Below, in pieces: positions 44,973 through 53,426 of a stretch of DNA of 64,000 nt. Source of the DNA: Bradyrhizobium sp. BRP22. Lineage in GTDB: Bacteria > Pseudomonadota > Alphaproteobacteria > Rhizobiales > Xanthobacteraceae. The translations under genes were made by a program, and so were the position numbers. How positions within the stretch are numbered: position 1 is the stretch's first letter; every line of letters begins with the position of its first letter. The stretch spans positions 1 through 64,000 of the forward strand of contig NZ_JADYVX010000017.1 in assembly GCF_020194175.1 (NCBI RefSeq), read 5' to 3'. The notes below the pieces were generated by a model, which was given only the letters and a program-made list of their open reading frames with translations, did no database searches and had not been told where the DNA came from.

Positions 44973-45896
44973 ATGGACCCACACCGGCTCGGCCTGATCT
45001 CGACGCGCCTGCATTATTTCCAGCTCGTCGCCCAGCTCGGCTCGATTCGCCAGGCCGCGCGCGTGCTCAACGTCGCGCCGTCCTCGATCAGCCGCGTGAT
45101 CGGCCAGCTCGAGGACGAGCTGAAAACGCCGCTGTTCGAGCGCATCCGCCAGCGGCTGAAGCTCACCAGCGCCGGCGAGATCCTGCTCTACCGCACGCGC
45201 GCCAGCCAGGGCGAGATGACGCGCGCCTATACCGAAATCAACGACCTGCAAGGCCTTCGGCGCGGCACGGTGACCGTGGCTGTCGTGGAAAGCATCGCGC
45301 GCGGGCTCTTGCTCGACGTGATGTCGGCGTTCTGGGAGAGTTATCCCGCGATCACCGTCGACATCAAGGTGATGGGATCGGAGCATGCGTTCGACGCGGT
45401 GGCCGACGGCGAATGCGACATCGGCATCGCCTTCGACATCAAGACGCCGCGGAATGCGCAGCGGCTTGCCGGCACCGTGCTGAACATGGGGGCGCTGATG
45501 CATCCCGGGCACCGGCTCGCCGGCCGCGGCGAATTACGGCTGTTCGATCTCGCCGGCGAGCGCGTGGTGCTGTCGGACGCCAGCCTCTCGCTCGGGGCCT
45601 CGATCGAGGAGGCGCTGAACGGCTCATCGATCGATTTCGGGCGGCGGGCGCTGACCAATTCGATCACGGTCATGGCCGATCTCGCCATGCGCGGCAACAG
45701 CGTCGCGCTGCAGACGCGAATCGGCGTCCAGCGCGAGATCAGGAGCGGCGCGCTGGTGTTCGTGCCGCTGCGCGATCCCAAATTGCGGCCGCGCAAGCTC
45801 GTGCTGCTGTCGCGCACCAAGTCGGGCATGTCGGAAGCAGCGTCGAGCCTCGCCACCATGCTGACGCGGGCGATCGAGGGCTTGTCCGGCGGGTAA
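44973..45896 (+). CDS. LysR family transcriptional regulator
   Basis: The protein is 307 residues. The N-terminal winged HTH is clear (LGSIRQAARVLNVAPSSISRVIGQLEDELKTPLFER), followed by a periplasmic-binding-like effector domain. It begins 3 nt after the ade stop, so it shares that transcript; LysR genes are more often divergent from their targets. It is the best candidate regulator of both arms of the cluster. Confidence 0.93.
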   Translation: MDPHRLGLISTRLHYFQLVAQLGSIRQAARVLNVAPSSISRVIGQLEDELKTPLFERIRQRLKLTSAGEILLYRTRASQGEMTRAYTEINDLQGLRRGTVTVAVVESIARGLLLDVMSAFWESYPAITVDIKVMGSEHAFDAVADGECDIGIAFDIKTPRNAQRLAGTVLNMGALMHPGHRLAGRGELRLFDLAGERVVLSDASLSLGASIEEALNGSSIDFGRRALTNSITVMADLAMRGNSVALQTRIGVQREIRSGALVFVPLRDPKLRPRKLVLLSRTKSGMSEAASSLATMLTRAIEGLSGG

Positions 45897-45987
45897 GACT
45901 GTTGCGCTGGACGCATCATGCTGGTGAGAAATCAGGGCCTATTCAGAACACCTCATGCTTTGCCAACTTGACCAAAAAGGAAATTGC

Positions 45988-46488
45988 ATGAAGCCATCTG
46001 CCGTCGACGCCGTGATCTCCGGCTTGAAGAAAGCAGGCGTCAGCATCGTCTGCTATCTGCCGGATTCTCTCTTCAAGGAACTCTATCCGGCGCTCGACGC
46101 CGATCCTGATATCCGCACCATCCGCGTCACCAACGAAGGCGAGGGCGCTGCGATCTGCGGCGGCGTGTTCCTGTCGGGCAAGCGCGCGGCGCTGGTGATG
46201 GAGAATTCGGGCTTGCGCGCCTCCGTCGAGCCGTTGGCGCGGATGGGGTTAGGGGCCGGCATCCCCGTGGTGATGCTGATGAGCTATCGCGGCGAGCTCG
46301 GCGAGAACAATTGGTGGGCGATCCCGCACGGCATCACCATGGAGCCGGTGCTGAACGCGCTGCGCATTCCCTATCGCATCGTCACCGAGGAGGAGAAGAT
46401 CGAGCGCGCCATCACCGATGCGTTCAGTTGGTCCTACTCGGCCTATTATCACTCGGCGGTTGCGCTCGGCGGGAGCGTGGTGCGATGA
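45988..46488 (+). CDS. ThDP decarboxylase alpha subunit (sulfopyruvate/phosphonopyruvate type)
   Basis: The protein is 166 residues and forms the pyrimidine-binding half of a split thiamine-diphosphate enzyme. The conserved Glu lies in NEGEGAAICGGVFLSGKR, followed by MENSGLRASVEPL. This is the layout of sulfopyruvate decarboxylase alpha (ComD) and of phosphonopyruvate decarboxylase. The substrate is probably an alpha-keto acid made in this pathway. The ATG at 45988 has AAGGA upstream, and its stop overlaps the beta subunit start. Confidence 0.87.
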   Translation: MKPSAVDAVISGLKKAGVSIVCYLPDSLFKELYPALDADPDIRTIRVTNEGEGAAICGGVFLSGKRAALVMENSGLRASVEPLARMGLGAGIPVVMLMSYRGELGENNWWAIPHGITMEPVLNALRIPYRIVTEEEKIERAITDAFSWSYSAYYHSAVALGGSVVR

Positions 46489-47093
46489 AGCGGTTCGACT
46501 GCATGAAGGCGCTGGCGCTTAGGCTCTCCGACGAACTCGTGATCCTCTCGCTCGGCGCCAGCGTCGACGAATGGTACAATGCCGCCCCGCATATGCGCGA
46601 GGCCAGCCTGTTCCAGCAGCAGCTCGGCTGCGTTAGCGCGCAGGCGTTCGGCTTGGCCGCAGGCCTGCCGCATCGGCGCATCGTTTCGCTCGATACTGAC
46701 GGCGGCATGATGTTCAACCTCGGCATCCTCGCCACCATCGGCAACGAGCAGCCGAACAACCTCTTCATCGTGGTCTGGGACAATGAGTGCTACCAGTCGA
46801 TCGGCGGCCCGCCGACGCACACCGCGAGCGGCCGCGTCGACATCGCCGCGATCGCACGCGGCGCCGGCGTGACGCGCGCCTATACCGCACGCACGGTCGA
46901 GGAATTCGACAAGCACTGTGCGGAAGGCTTGGCAGCACGGGAGCCGTACCTGATCGTGGCAAAGGTCTCCGGCACGGTGCAGCCCGACATCAAGCGCAAG
47001 CACAGCGACGGCCGCGAGGACAAATACATCTTCGTCCGCCACGTCGAGCGCACCGAGAACATCGTCATCATGGGCCCGAGCGAGCATAACTGA
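46485..47093 (+). CDS. ThDP decarboxylase beta subunit (sulfopyruvate/phosphonopyruvate type)
   Basis: The protein is 202 residues and forms the diphosphate-binding half. The ThDP/Mg motif reads SLDTDGGMMFNLGILATIG followed by NNLFIVVWDNECY, with GDG changed to TDG-G. It starts as ATGA overlap with the alpha subunit. Together they resemble ComDE. In the context of an oxygenase, a GMC oxidoreductase and deaminases the keto acid substrate is unknown. Confidence 0.87.
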   Translation: MKRFDCMKALALRLSDELVILSLGASVDEWYNAAPHMREASLFQQQLGCVSAQAFGLAAGLPHRRIVSLDTDGGMMFNLGILATIGNEQPNNLFIVVWDNECYQSIGGPPTHTASGRVDIAAIARGAGVTRAYTARTVEEFDKHCAEGLAAREPYLIVAKVSGTVQPDIKRKHSDGREDKYIFVRHVERTENIVIMGPSEHN

Positions 47094-47129
47094 CGCATGA
47101 TGACATCAGCGCCACAATGGAGCTGCGCC

Positions 47130-47179
47130 CCCTCTCCCGCTGCGCTTCGCGCCGCGACCTCTCCCGCAAGCGGGAGAGG
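47130..47179. repeat. Hairpin repeat with GCGGGAGAGG arm
   Basis: CCCTCTCCCGC, then a CGCTTCGCGCCGCG spacer, then ACCTCTCCCGC-AA-GCGGGAGAGG. The last part is a perfect 10-bp stem, matching the hairpin at 23883. It lies between the ThDP beta gene and the GMC gene. Confidence 0.75.
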
Positions 47180-47200
47180 TGAAGCAACTAGCATCGCAAC

Positions 47201-48760
47201 ATGACTGCGCTGCGTCCCGCCTATGATTACATCGTGGTCGGCGGCGGGTCCGGCGGCGCGGTGGTGGCGCGGCGGCTGGCCGAGCGCAGTGATGCGAACG
47301 TGCTCCTGCTCGAAGCCGGGCCTTCGGACATCGGTATTGGTGCGATCGAGGATGCCGCGAACTGGACCGCGCTGCTCGGCGGCCCCTATGATTGGGGCTA
47401 TCGCTACGCCCCATCGCCGGAGTTGAACGGCCGCAGCATCGCGATCCCGCGCGGGCGCGTGCTCGGGGGATCGTCGAGCCTGAATGCGATGCTTTGGTAT
47501 CGCGGCCATCCCTCCGACTACGGCGCCTGGGAAGCCGCCGGCGCGACAGGGTGGAATTTCCGCACCCTGCTGCCCTATTTCAAGCGCGCCGAGGATTGGG
47601 AGGGCGGGGCCTCCGACTATCGCGGCGCTGGCGGTCCCTTGCGCATCGAGCGCCCGCGCGATCCGCACCCGATTGCACTGGCGATGCTTGCGGGCGCCGC
47701 CGAGCTCGGCATTCCCGTGATCGACGATCCGAACGGCGCGACCAATGAGGGCGCCAGCCTCGCCAATCTCAACGTCAGCGGCGGCAAGCGCTGGAACGCG
47801 GCGCGCGGCTATCTGCGCCCCGTGGCAGATCGAAACAATCTCACCATCCGTACGAATGCGCTCGCGATCGGTCTCACCTTCCACGGCCGCCGCGCGCACG
47901 CGGTGCGCGCGATCATCGATGGCGCGGTGGTAGAGATTTGCGCGGAATCCGAGATCATCTTGGCGCTCGGCGCGATCGATACGCCGCGGCTGTTGTTGAT
48001 GAGCGGCATCGGACCGGCGCAGGAACTGGCGCGGCTCGGCGTATCAGTCATCGCCGACCTCGCAGGCGTCGGCGAGAATCTGCAGGATCATCCGCTGCTG
48101 ATGGGCATGAACTTTCGCGCCAAGGCGCCGCTCGGGCCGGTGCGTAGCAATGGCGGCGGCAGCATGATGAACTGGAAGAGCGATGCAGCGCTGGCCGCTC
48201 CCGATCTCCACGCCTTCGTCGTGCAGGGCCGTCACGCCGGCGACGAGGTCGCGACGGCCTACGATCTCTCCGGTGATATCTTCGCGATGTCGCCGGGATT
48301 GATGCGTTCCGCGAGTATCGGCCGGCTGCGGCTCGAAAGCGCCGAGCCTGGCGCAGCCATTGACCTGCAGCCGAACTTCCTCGCCGAGCCCGCCGATCTG
48401 GAGGCTTTGATCGCCGGCATCGACACCATCACGGCGCTGTCCGCCACCAAGGCCTTTGCCGGCTTGATCGCAGCGCCAGCGGCACCGGACCGCCTGATGT
48501 CACGTGCCGAGAAGATCGCGTTCATCCGCATGAGGTGCTCGACCTTCTTTCACACCTGCGGCACTTGCGCGATGGGCACCGGCGAGCGCGCCGTGGTCGA
48601 TCCACAGCTCCGGGTGCGCGGCGTCGAGGGCCTGCGTATCGCCGATGCCTCGGTAATCCCGATCATTCCGTCCTGCAACACCCATGCGCCCGTGGTGATG
48701 ATCGGCGAGCGCGCCACCGATTTCATCACCGGCATGAAACCTGCAGAGCCGGCGGCATGA
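47201..48760 (+). CDS. GMC-family FAD oxidoreductase
   Basis: The protein is 519 residues. The FAD-binding loop is YDYIVVGGGSGGAVVARRLAE at the N-terminus. The GMC signature RGRVLGGSSSLNAMLWYRG is present near residues 83-102, a second AIDTPRLLLMSGIGP in the middle, and the C-terminal catalytic segment VDPQLRVRGVEGLRIADASVIP. Family members oxidise primary or secondary alcohols; choline dehydrogenase is the closest broad class. Its stop overlaps the next gene's start as ATGA, so it is coupled with the amidohydrolase. Confidence 0.93.
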   Translation: MTALRPAYDYIVVGGGSGGAVVARRLAERSDANVLLLEAGPSDIGIGAIEDAANWTALLGGPYDWGYRYAPSPELNGRSIAIPRGRVLGGSSSLNAMLWYRGHPSDYGAWEAAGATGWNFRTLLPYFKRAEDWEGGASDYRGAGGPLRIERPRDPHPIALAMLAGAAELGIPVIDDPNGATNEGASLANLNVSGGKRWNAARGYLRPVADRNNLTIRTNALAIGLTFHGRRAHAVRAIIDGAVVEICAESEIILALGAIDTPRLLLMSGIGPAQELARLGVSVIADLAGVGENLQDHPLLMGMNFRAKAPLGPVRSNGGGSMMNWKSDAALAAPDLHAFVVQGRHAGDEVATAYDLSGDIFAMSPGLMRSASIGRLRLESAEPGAAIDLQPNFLAEPADLEALIAGIDTITALSATKAFAGLIAAPAAPDRLMSRAEKIAFIRMRCSTFFHTCGTCAMGTGERAVVDPQLRVRGVEGLRIADASVIPIIPSCNTHAPVVMIGERATDFITGMKPAEPAA

Positions 48761-50142
48761 GCGCACCTAAGGACCGGATCATCGCCGCCGACTTTGTCCT
48801 GACCATGGACGAAGCCAATCGCGTCATCCCAGATGGCGCCGTGCTGGTGCGCGATGGCCGCATCGCAGCCGTCGGCAGGAGCGCCGCGCTCTGCGCCGCC
48901 GAGCCTGCGGCCGAGGTTACCTATCTCCGGAACTGCCTGGTCATGCCGGGGCTGGTGAACTGCCACATGCATTCCGGCTTCCTGCGCGGCACCGCCGAGC
49001 ACCTGCCGGTGTGGGACTGGCTGCGCCTGCACATCAACCCGATGCACCGCATGCTCAGGCCGCACGAGGCGGAGGCGGCGTCCTATCTCTGCTACGCCGA
49101 GAGCGTTCTGTCAGGCACCACCACGACCGTCGACATGTGGCGCTTCATGGACGGCAGCGCGCGGGCAGCCACCGCCATCGGCAACCGCCTCGTCGCGGTG
49201 CCCTATGTCGGCGAGCACCCGGACTACAATTATTTCGACACGCTCGACGACAACGAGCGGATGATCGAGACCTGGCACGGAAAGGAGGGCGGCCGCATCT
49301 CGGTCTGGGTCGGGCTCGAACATCTCTTCTATTCCGAGGATGCCGCACAACGCCGCGCCGTCGAGATGGCGAAGCGTTACAACACCGGTTTCCACACCCA
49401 TTGCAGCGAGGCCGCAATCGAGGTCGCCGAATTCGAGAAGCGCTATGGCAAGCGGCCGATGTTCGTGCTCGACGATCTCGGTCTGTTCGAGACGCCGAGG
49501 GCGATGATCGCGCATGCGGTCTGGCTCGACGATTCCGAGATCGCGCTGCTCGCCCGCCGCGGCGTCTCGGTCGCGCATAATCCCGTCAGCAACATGAAAC
49601 TCGCCAGCGGAATTGCGCCGGTGGAGGCGATGTTGCAGGCCGGCCTCGCCGTCGGCCTCGGCACCGACGGCGAGAAGGAGAACAACAATCTCGACATGTT
49701 CGAGGAGATGAAGGCGGCCTCGCTGCTCGGCAAGCTGAAGTCGCTCAATGCCGCCGCGCTCGATTCCTGGACCGCGCTGAGGATGGGCACGATCATGGGC
49801 GCGCGCGCCATCGGCCTCGACCACGAGATCGGCTCGCTCGAAGTGGGCAAGAAGGCCGACCTGATCGCGGTGCGCACCGACACGCCGCGGATGACGCCGC
49901 TGTTCGGCGAAGGCCCCTATTTCAACCTGCAGCACAATCTGGTGCATGCCGTGCGCGGCGGCGATGTCGCGCTGACCATGGTCGACGGCCGCATCATCGT
50001 CGAGGATGGCGAACTCAAGACCGCCGACCTCCGCACCCTGATCGATCATGTTCAGGAGGTCGCGCCGGGATTGTTCGCGCGCCGCGCCGCCTGGCTCGCC
50101 GAGCACGTCCACGGCTCGGTGCAGTGGACCGGCGCGGTTTGA
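48757..50142 (+). CDS. Amidohydrolase of the COG0402 deaminase family
   Basis: The protein is 461 residues, similar to TrzA/AtzA and 5-methylthioadenosine/S-adenosylhomocysteine deaminases. Metal ligands include H70 and H72 in LVNCHMHSGFLRG, the third His in FHTHCSEA and the Asp in GLGTDGEKENNN. It is a second deaminase-type hydrolase of the cluster, only distantly similar to the one at 34845. Its substrate cannot be read from sequence. The start overlaps the GMC stop; the gene is followed 10 bp later by the Rieske-less oxygenase. Confidence 0.9.
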   Translation: MSAPKDRIIAADFVLTMDEANRVIPDGAVLVRDGRIAAVGRSAALCAAEPAAEVTYLRNCLVMPGLVNCHMHSGFLRGTAEHLPVWDWLRLHINPMHRMLRPHEAEAASYLCYAESVLSGTTTTVDMWRFMDGSARAATAIGNRLVAVPYVGEHPDYNYFDTLDDNERMIETWHGKEGGRISVWVGLEHLFYSEDAAQRRAVEMAKRYNTGFHTHCSEAAIEVAEFEKRYGKRPMFVLDDLGLFETPRAMIAHAVWLDDSEIALLARRGVSVAHNPVSNMKLASGIAPVEAMLQAGLAVGLGTDGEKENNNLDMFEEMKAASLLGKLKSLNAAALDSWTALRMGTIMGARAIGLDHEIGSLEVGKKADLIAVRTDTPRMTPLFGEGPYFNLQHNLVHAVRGGDVALTMVDGRIIVEDGELKTADLRTLIDHVQEVAPGLFARRAAWLAEHVHGSVQWTGAV

Positions 50143-50152
50143 CGGGGGAGCG

Positions 50153-51019
50153 ATGGCCAAGACTACCGATCCCGTCGCGCTGAACGAATGGTACGCGATC
50201 GAGACGCTGTCCGAGGTGACGGCGGTGCCGCGCCGCACGCGCCTGCTCGGCCAGGACCTCATCGTCGACCGCGGCACCGATGGCGCGCCGCGCGTGCGCG
50301 AGGTCGTCGCGGGAACGCCGGCTGCGCCGCTGCCGATCCGCGAGCGCTACGGCTGCCTCTGGACCACGCTCGGCGAACCCCAGCGCGAGATCTTCGACAT
50401 CCCCGAAGCCGCGGAGGAGGACCGCCGCTTCGTGATTTGCGGCTGGGTCAAGATGCGCACCTCCGCGCCACGCGTGATCGAGAACTTTCTCGACATGGCG
50501 CATTTTCCCTACGTGCACAACGACATCCTCGGGGCCGAGCCGCACACGGAAGTGCCCGCCTATGAGAGCGAGATCCGCCGCGACGTCGACGAGGTCTGGG
50601 CGACCAATTGCCGCTTCTTCCAGCCGCGCATCGCGGTGACGGAATCCGCCGGCGATTTCGTGCAGCTCACCTACCGCGTGCCGTCGCCGTTCACGGTGAT
50701 GCTCTACCGGGTGTGCCCGTCGGCTCCGTCGCGGCTCGATGCGATCGCGCTGTTCATCCAGCCGATCGAGGAGGAGTTGTGCCGCGCCCAGCCGGTGATG
50801 TTCCTGGTGGACGCGCAGTCGGCCTACAATGACATGCTGAAGTTCGAGCAGGTGATCTTTTCGCAGGACCGCATCATCGTCGAGAACCAGCGTCCCTTGC
50901 GGCTGCCGCTCGAACCGCGCGCGGAGATCCCGACCCGCGCCGACGGTTCCTCCGTCGCCTATCGCCGCTGGCTCAAGGAAAAGGGCCTCCGCTACGGCAC
51001 CATCGCCGGTTCGCGGTGA
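50153..51019 (+). CDS. Rieske-type oxygenase catalytic subunit lacking the Rieske cluster (copy 2)
   Basis: The protein is 288 residues and paralogous to the one at 33958. The iron site is D114-x2-H117-x4-H122 in ENFLDMAHFPYVH, with D239 in VIFSQDRIIVENQRP. As in copy 1 the Rieske-domain flanks remain (NEWYAIETL, RLLGQDLIVDRG, PIRERYGCLWTTLG) while the cluster-ligand loops are gone. The ATG at 50153 follows GGGGGAG. Shared tail EPRAEIPTRADGSSVAYRR. It is the last gene of the plus-strand arm. I infer that both copies use the Rieske protein at 41780. Confidence 0.85.
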   Translation: MAKTTDPVALNEWYAIETLSEVTAVPRRTRLLGQDLIVDRGTDGAPRVREVVAGTPAAPLPIRERYGCLWTTLGEPQREIFDIPEAAEEDRRFVICGWVKMRTSAPRVIENFLDMAHFPYVHNDILGAEPHTEVPAYESEIRRDVDEVWATNCRFFQPRIAVTESAGDFVQLTYRVPSPFTVMLYRVCPSAPSRLDAIALFIQPIEEELCRAQPVMFLVDAQSAYNDMLKFEQVIFSQDRIIVENQRPLRLPLEPRAEIPTRADGSSVAYRRWLKEKGLRYGTIAGSR

Positions 51020-51037
51020 TCTTGACACCTCTGCCCC

Positions 51038-51129
51038 GTAGGCCGGGTGGAGCGCGAGCGTAACCCGGGGACCACTGGCCAACGTTGATGCAGGTGTCCC
51101 GGGTTACGCTCGCGCTCCACCCGGGCTAC
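51038..51129. repeat. Palindromic intergenic repeat, family A copy 3
   Basis: The left arm reads GTAGGCCGGGTGGAGCGCGA and the right arm TCGCGCTCCACCCGGGCTAC, a near-perfect dyad around GTAACCCGGG and CCCGGGTTACG. The central GCGTTTGCGAGC segment of copies 1 and 2 is replaced here by different sequence. The hairpin could terminate the plus-strand cluster operon. Confidence 0.85.
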
Positions 51130-51295
51130 GGGGCGTTACGGGCCGATTTGGCGCCGGCCGTCGTCGTGGTGTTGCCTTCCGGACGCCATGACGGGGCTCT
51201 TATGCCCTTTTCCGTGAAAAAGCGCCGCCGTTAACGGATGATTAACCATGGCTACCGATCTTTAACCATTCGAAAAGGAAGCTGAGTCGGCCGCG

Positions 51296-51997
51296 ATGGA
51301 CGCACCTGTGCAGTCAACACGTCAACTGGTCCGCATGCGGGGCCGATCCTACGTTGCTTTTGTGTTTTCCCCTGTGGTTCCGATCATGGACTGGCTTGGG
51401 GAAATCGACGCGACGCTCGCCCGTTCGCCCGGTTTTTTTGTCGGCAAGCCGGTGGTGCTCGATCTCTCCGCGCTGGACCTCAGCCAGAGCGCCATCGCCC
51501 ATCTCGTCGCGAACCTCGAGCAGCGCAACATCCGCGTGCTCGGCATCGAGGGCGTCAGCCCTGACCATCTCACCAAGAGCATGCCGCCGCTGCTCACGGG
51601 CGGCCGGCCTTGCGGGCTCCCGCAATTTGAGCCGCAAAAGCCCCAGGCCAAGCCGCAGAAGCCGAAGCAGACCTCGCTGCTGCTCGACCAGCCGGTGCGT
51701 TCCGGCCAGTCGATCGTCTTCGCGGATGGCGACGTCACCGTGCTGGGCTCGGTCGGTTCGGGCGCCGAAATCGTCGCCGGCGGTTCCATCCACGTCTACG
51801 GAACGCTGCGCGGCCGGGCGATGGCCGGCATCAACGGCAATTCATCGGCTCGAATCTTCTGCCAGAGGATCGAGGCCGAACTACTGGCCATCGATGGCTA
51901 CTACCAGACCGCAGAGGACATCGGCGAGAGCCTGCGCAACCGACCGGCACAGGCATGGCTCGAAGACGATGCCCTCAAAATCACAGCGCTGAATTGA
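51296..51997 (+). CDS. minC: Septum site-determining protein MinC
   Basis: The protein is 233 residues and inhibits FtsZ assembly away from midcell. The N-terminal domain is divergent; the C-terminal right-handed beta-helix is clear, with VRSGQSIVFADGDVTVLGSVGSGAEIVAGGSIHVYGTLRGRAMAG, and the MinD-interaction stretch near the end. It is the first gene of the minCDE operon, 19 bp before minD. Confidence 0.95.
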   Translation: MDAPVQSTRQLVRMRGRSYVAFVFSPVVPIMDWLGEIDATLARSPGFFVGKPVVLDLSALDLSQSAIAHLVANLEQRNIRVLGIEGVSPDHLTKSMPPLLTGGRPCGLPQFEPQKPQAKPQKPKQTSLLLDQPVRSGQSIVFADGDVTVLGSVGSGAEIVAGGSIHVYGTLRGRAMAGINGNSSARIFCQRIEAELLAIDGYYQTAEDIGESLRNRPAQAWLEDDALKITALN

Positions 51998-52016
51998 TCG
52001 ACCAAAGGAGGAGAAA

Positions 52017-52832
52017 ATGGCCAAGGTTTTGGTCGTGACGTCTGGGAAGGGAGGCGTCGGCAAGACGACGTCCACGGCTGCGCTTGGTGCCGCGCTCGCG
52101 CAAGCGGGACAAAGCGTTGTCGTGATCGATTTCGATGTCGGCTTGCGCAACCTCGACCTGGTGATGGGTGCGGAACGGCGGGTCGTGTTCGACCTCATCA
52201 ACGTGGTGCAGGGCGTCGCCAAGCTCTCGCAGGCGCTGATCCGCGACAAGCGGCTGGAGAATCTATGGCTGATTCCGGCCTCGCAAACCCGCGACAAGGA
52301 CGCGCTGACGGATGAGGGCGTGCGACGGGTCATCAACGAGCTGAAGGCCAAGTTCGACTGGATCCTCTGCGACAGCCCGGCCGGCATCGAGCGCGGCGCG
52401 ACGCTGGCGATGCGCTATGCGGACGAGGCGGTCATCGTCACCAATCCCGAAGTGTCCTCGGTGCGCGATTCCGACCGCATCATCGGCATGCTGGATTCCA
52501 AGACCGCAAAGGCGGAGCGCGGCGAGCGGGTCGAGAAGCACCTCCTGGTCACCCGATACGACGCCTCGCGCGCCTCACGCGGCGAGATGCTCTCGATCGA
52601 CGACATCCTGGAAATCCTGGCAACGCCGCTGCTCGGCATCATCCCCGAAAGCCAGGACGTGCTGCGTGCGTCCAACGTCGGTTGCCCGGTCACGCTGAAC
52701 AGCACGACCAGCGCGCCGTCCCGCGCCTATATGGACGCGGTGCGCCGCTTGATGGGCGAGACGGTGCCCATGACGGTGCCGGTCGAGCGCAAGGGACTGA
52801 TGAACAGGCTATTACGACGGAGGGCGGCATGA
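52017..52832 (+). CDS. minD: Septum site-determining ATPase MinD
   Basis: The protein is 271 residues. The deviant Walker A GKGGVGKTT lies near residue 10, DFDVGLRNLDLVMG in the switch region, and the amphipathic membrane-targeting helix at the C-terminus (KGLMNRLLRRR). It starts after GGAGGAGAAA and its stop overlaps minE as ATGA. It recruits MinC to the membrane and is driven off by MinE. Confidence 0.97.
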   Translation: MAKVLVVTSGKGGVGKTTSTAALGAALAQAGQSVVVIDFDVGLRNLDLVMGAERRVVFDLINVVQGVAKLSQALIRDKRLENLWLIPASQTRDKDALTDEGVRRVINELKAKFDWILCDSPAGIERGATLAMRYADEAVIVTNPEVSSVRDSDRIIGMLDSKTAKAERGERVEKHLLVTRYDASRASRGEMLSIDDILEILATPLLGIIPESQDVLRASNVGCPVTLNSTTSAPSRAYMDAVRRLMGETVPMTVPVERKGLMNRLLRRRAA

Positions 52833-53116
52833 TGAATCTCCTGCGGCTTATCGGCGGCCGCTCCGGCTCCGCGCCGGTCGCGCGGGAACGGCTGCAGATC
52901 CTGCTCGCGCATGAGCGCGGGGTGGGTGGCAGCGGTGCGCCCGAACTGTTGGAACTGCTGCGGTCGGAAATCCTCGCCGTGGTTTCCAAGCATGTCGATC
53001 TCGATCCGGAGAAAGTCGTGGTCAAGATGGATCGGGGCAAATTTGTCTCGATGCTCGAGGTCGATATCGAAGTGCCCAATGCTGCGCAACGATCCAAACT
53101 GATGGCTGCGACATGA
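52829..53116 (+). CDS. minE: Cell division topological factor MinE
   Basis: The protein is 95 residues, the typical length. The anti-MinCD segment (ARERLQILLAHERG) is followed by the dimerisation part (LRSEILAVVSKHVDLDPEKVVVKMDRGKFVSMLEVDIEVP). It is translationally coupled to minD and to the next small gene by ATGA-type overlaps. Confidence 0.96.
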   Translation: MMNLLRLIGGRSGSAPVARERLQILLAHERGVGGSGAPELLELLRSEILAVVSKHVDLDPEKVVVKMDRGKFVSMLEVDIEVPNAAQRSKLMAAT

Positions 53117-53418
53117 CGGCGGACAGCAATAGCCATATCGCCTGGCAACGGGCGCAGGTCAGGAAGAACCGCGCTGCGCTCAAGCAGTTGGAGATCGCCC
53201 GATTCGCTGGCGCTCCGATCCCGACCTTCAACCGGGAAACCGAGAAAGCGATCAGCGAGCTGAAGCGGAAGATCGCGGAAGCGGAGCGCTGCATTGCTGA
53301 TTACGAGCGGCGAACCAAGCGGCCGCTGGCCACCGACGGGCGAAGCCTCGCCAGCGTGAGCTGGAGCCACTGGGACGCCAATGTCGGCGGCACCCCGCCG
53401 CAGCGCCGTCGCGCCTGA
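53113..53418 (+). CDS. Small coiled-coil protein coupled to minE, unknown function
   Basis: The protein is 101 residues. It is rich in Lys, Arg, Glu and Ala, with a predicted long helix (FNRETEKAISELKRKIAEAE) and no signal peptide. I do not recognise it. The start overlaps the minE stop by ATGA, so it is translated as part of the min operon. Possibly a membrane-independent helper of MinE, but that is speculation. Confidence 0.65.
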   Translation: MTADSNSHIAWQRAQVRKNRAALKQLEIARFAGAPIPTFNRETEKAISELKRKIAEAERCIADYERRTKRPLATDGRSLASVSWSHWDANVGGTPPQRRRA

Positions 53419-53426
53419 CACTTTTG

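Noticed and set aside
46485..47093. Assigning the split ThDP enzyme firmly as sulfopyruvate decarboxylase (coenzyme M pathway)
   Set aside because: The organism type and neighbours give no other coenzyme M genes; only the fold class is supported.
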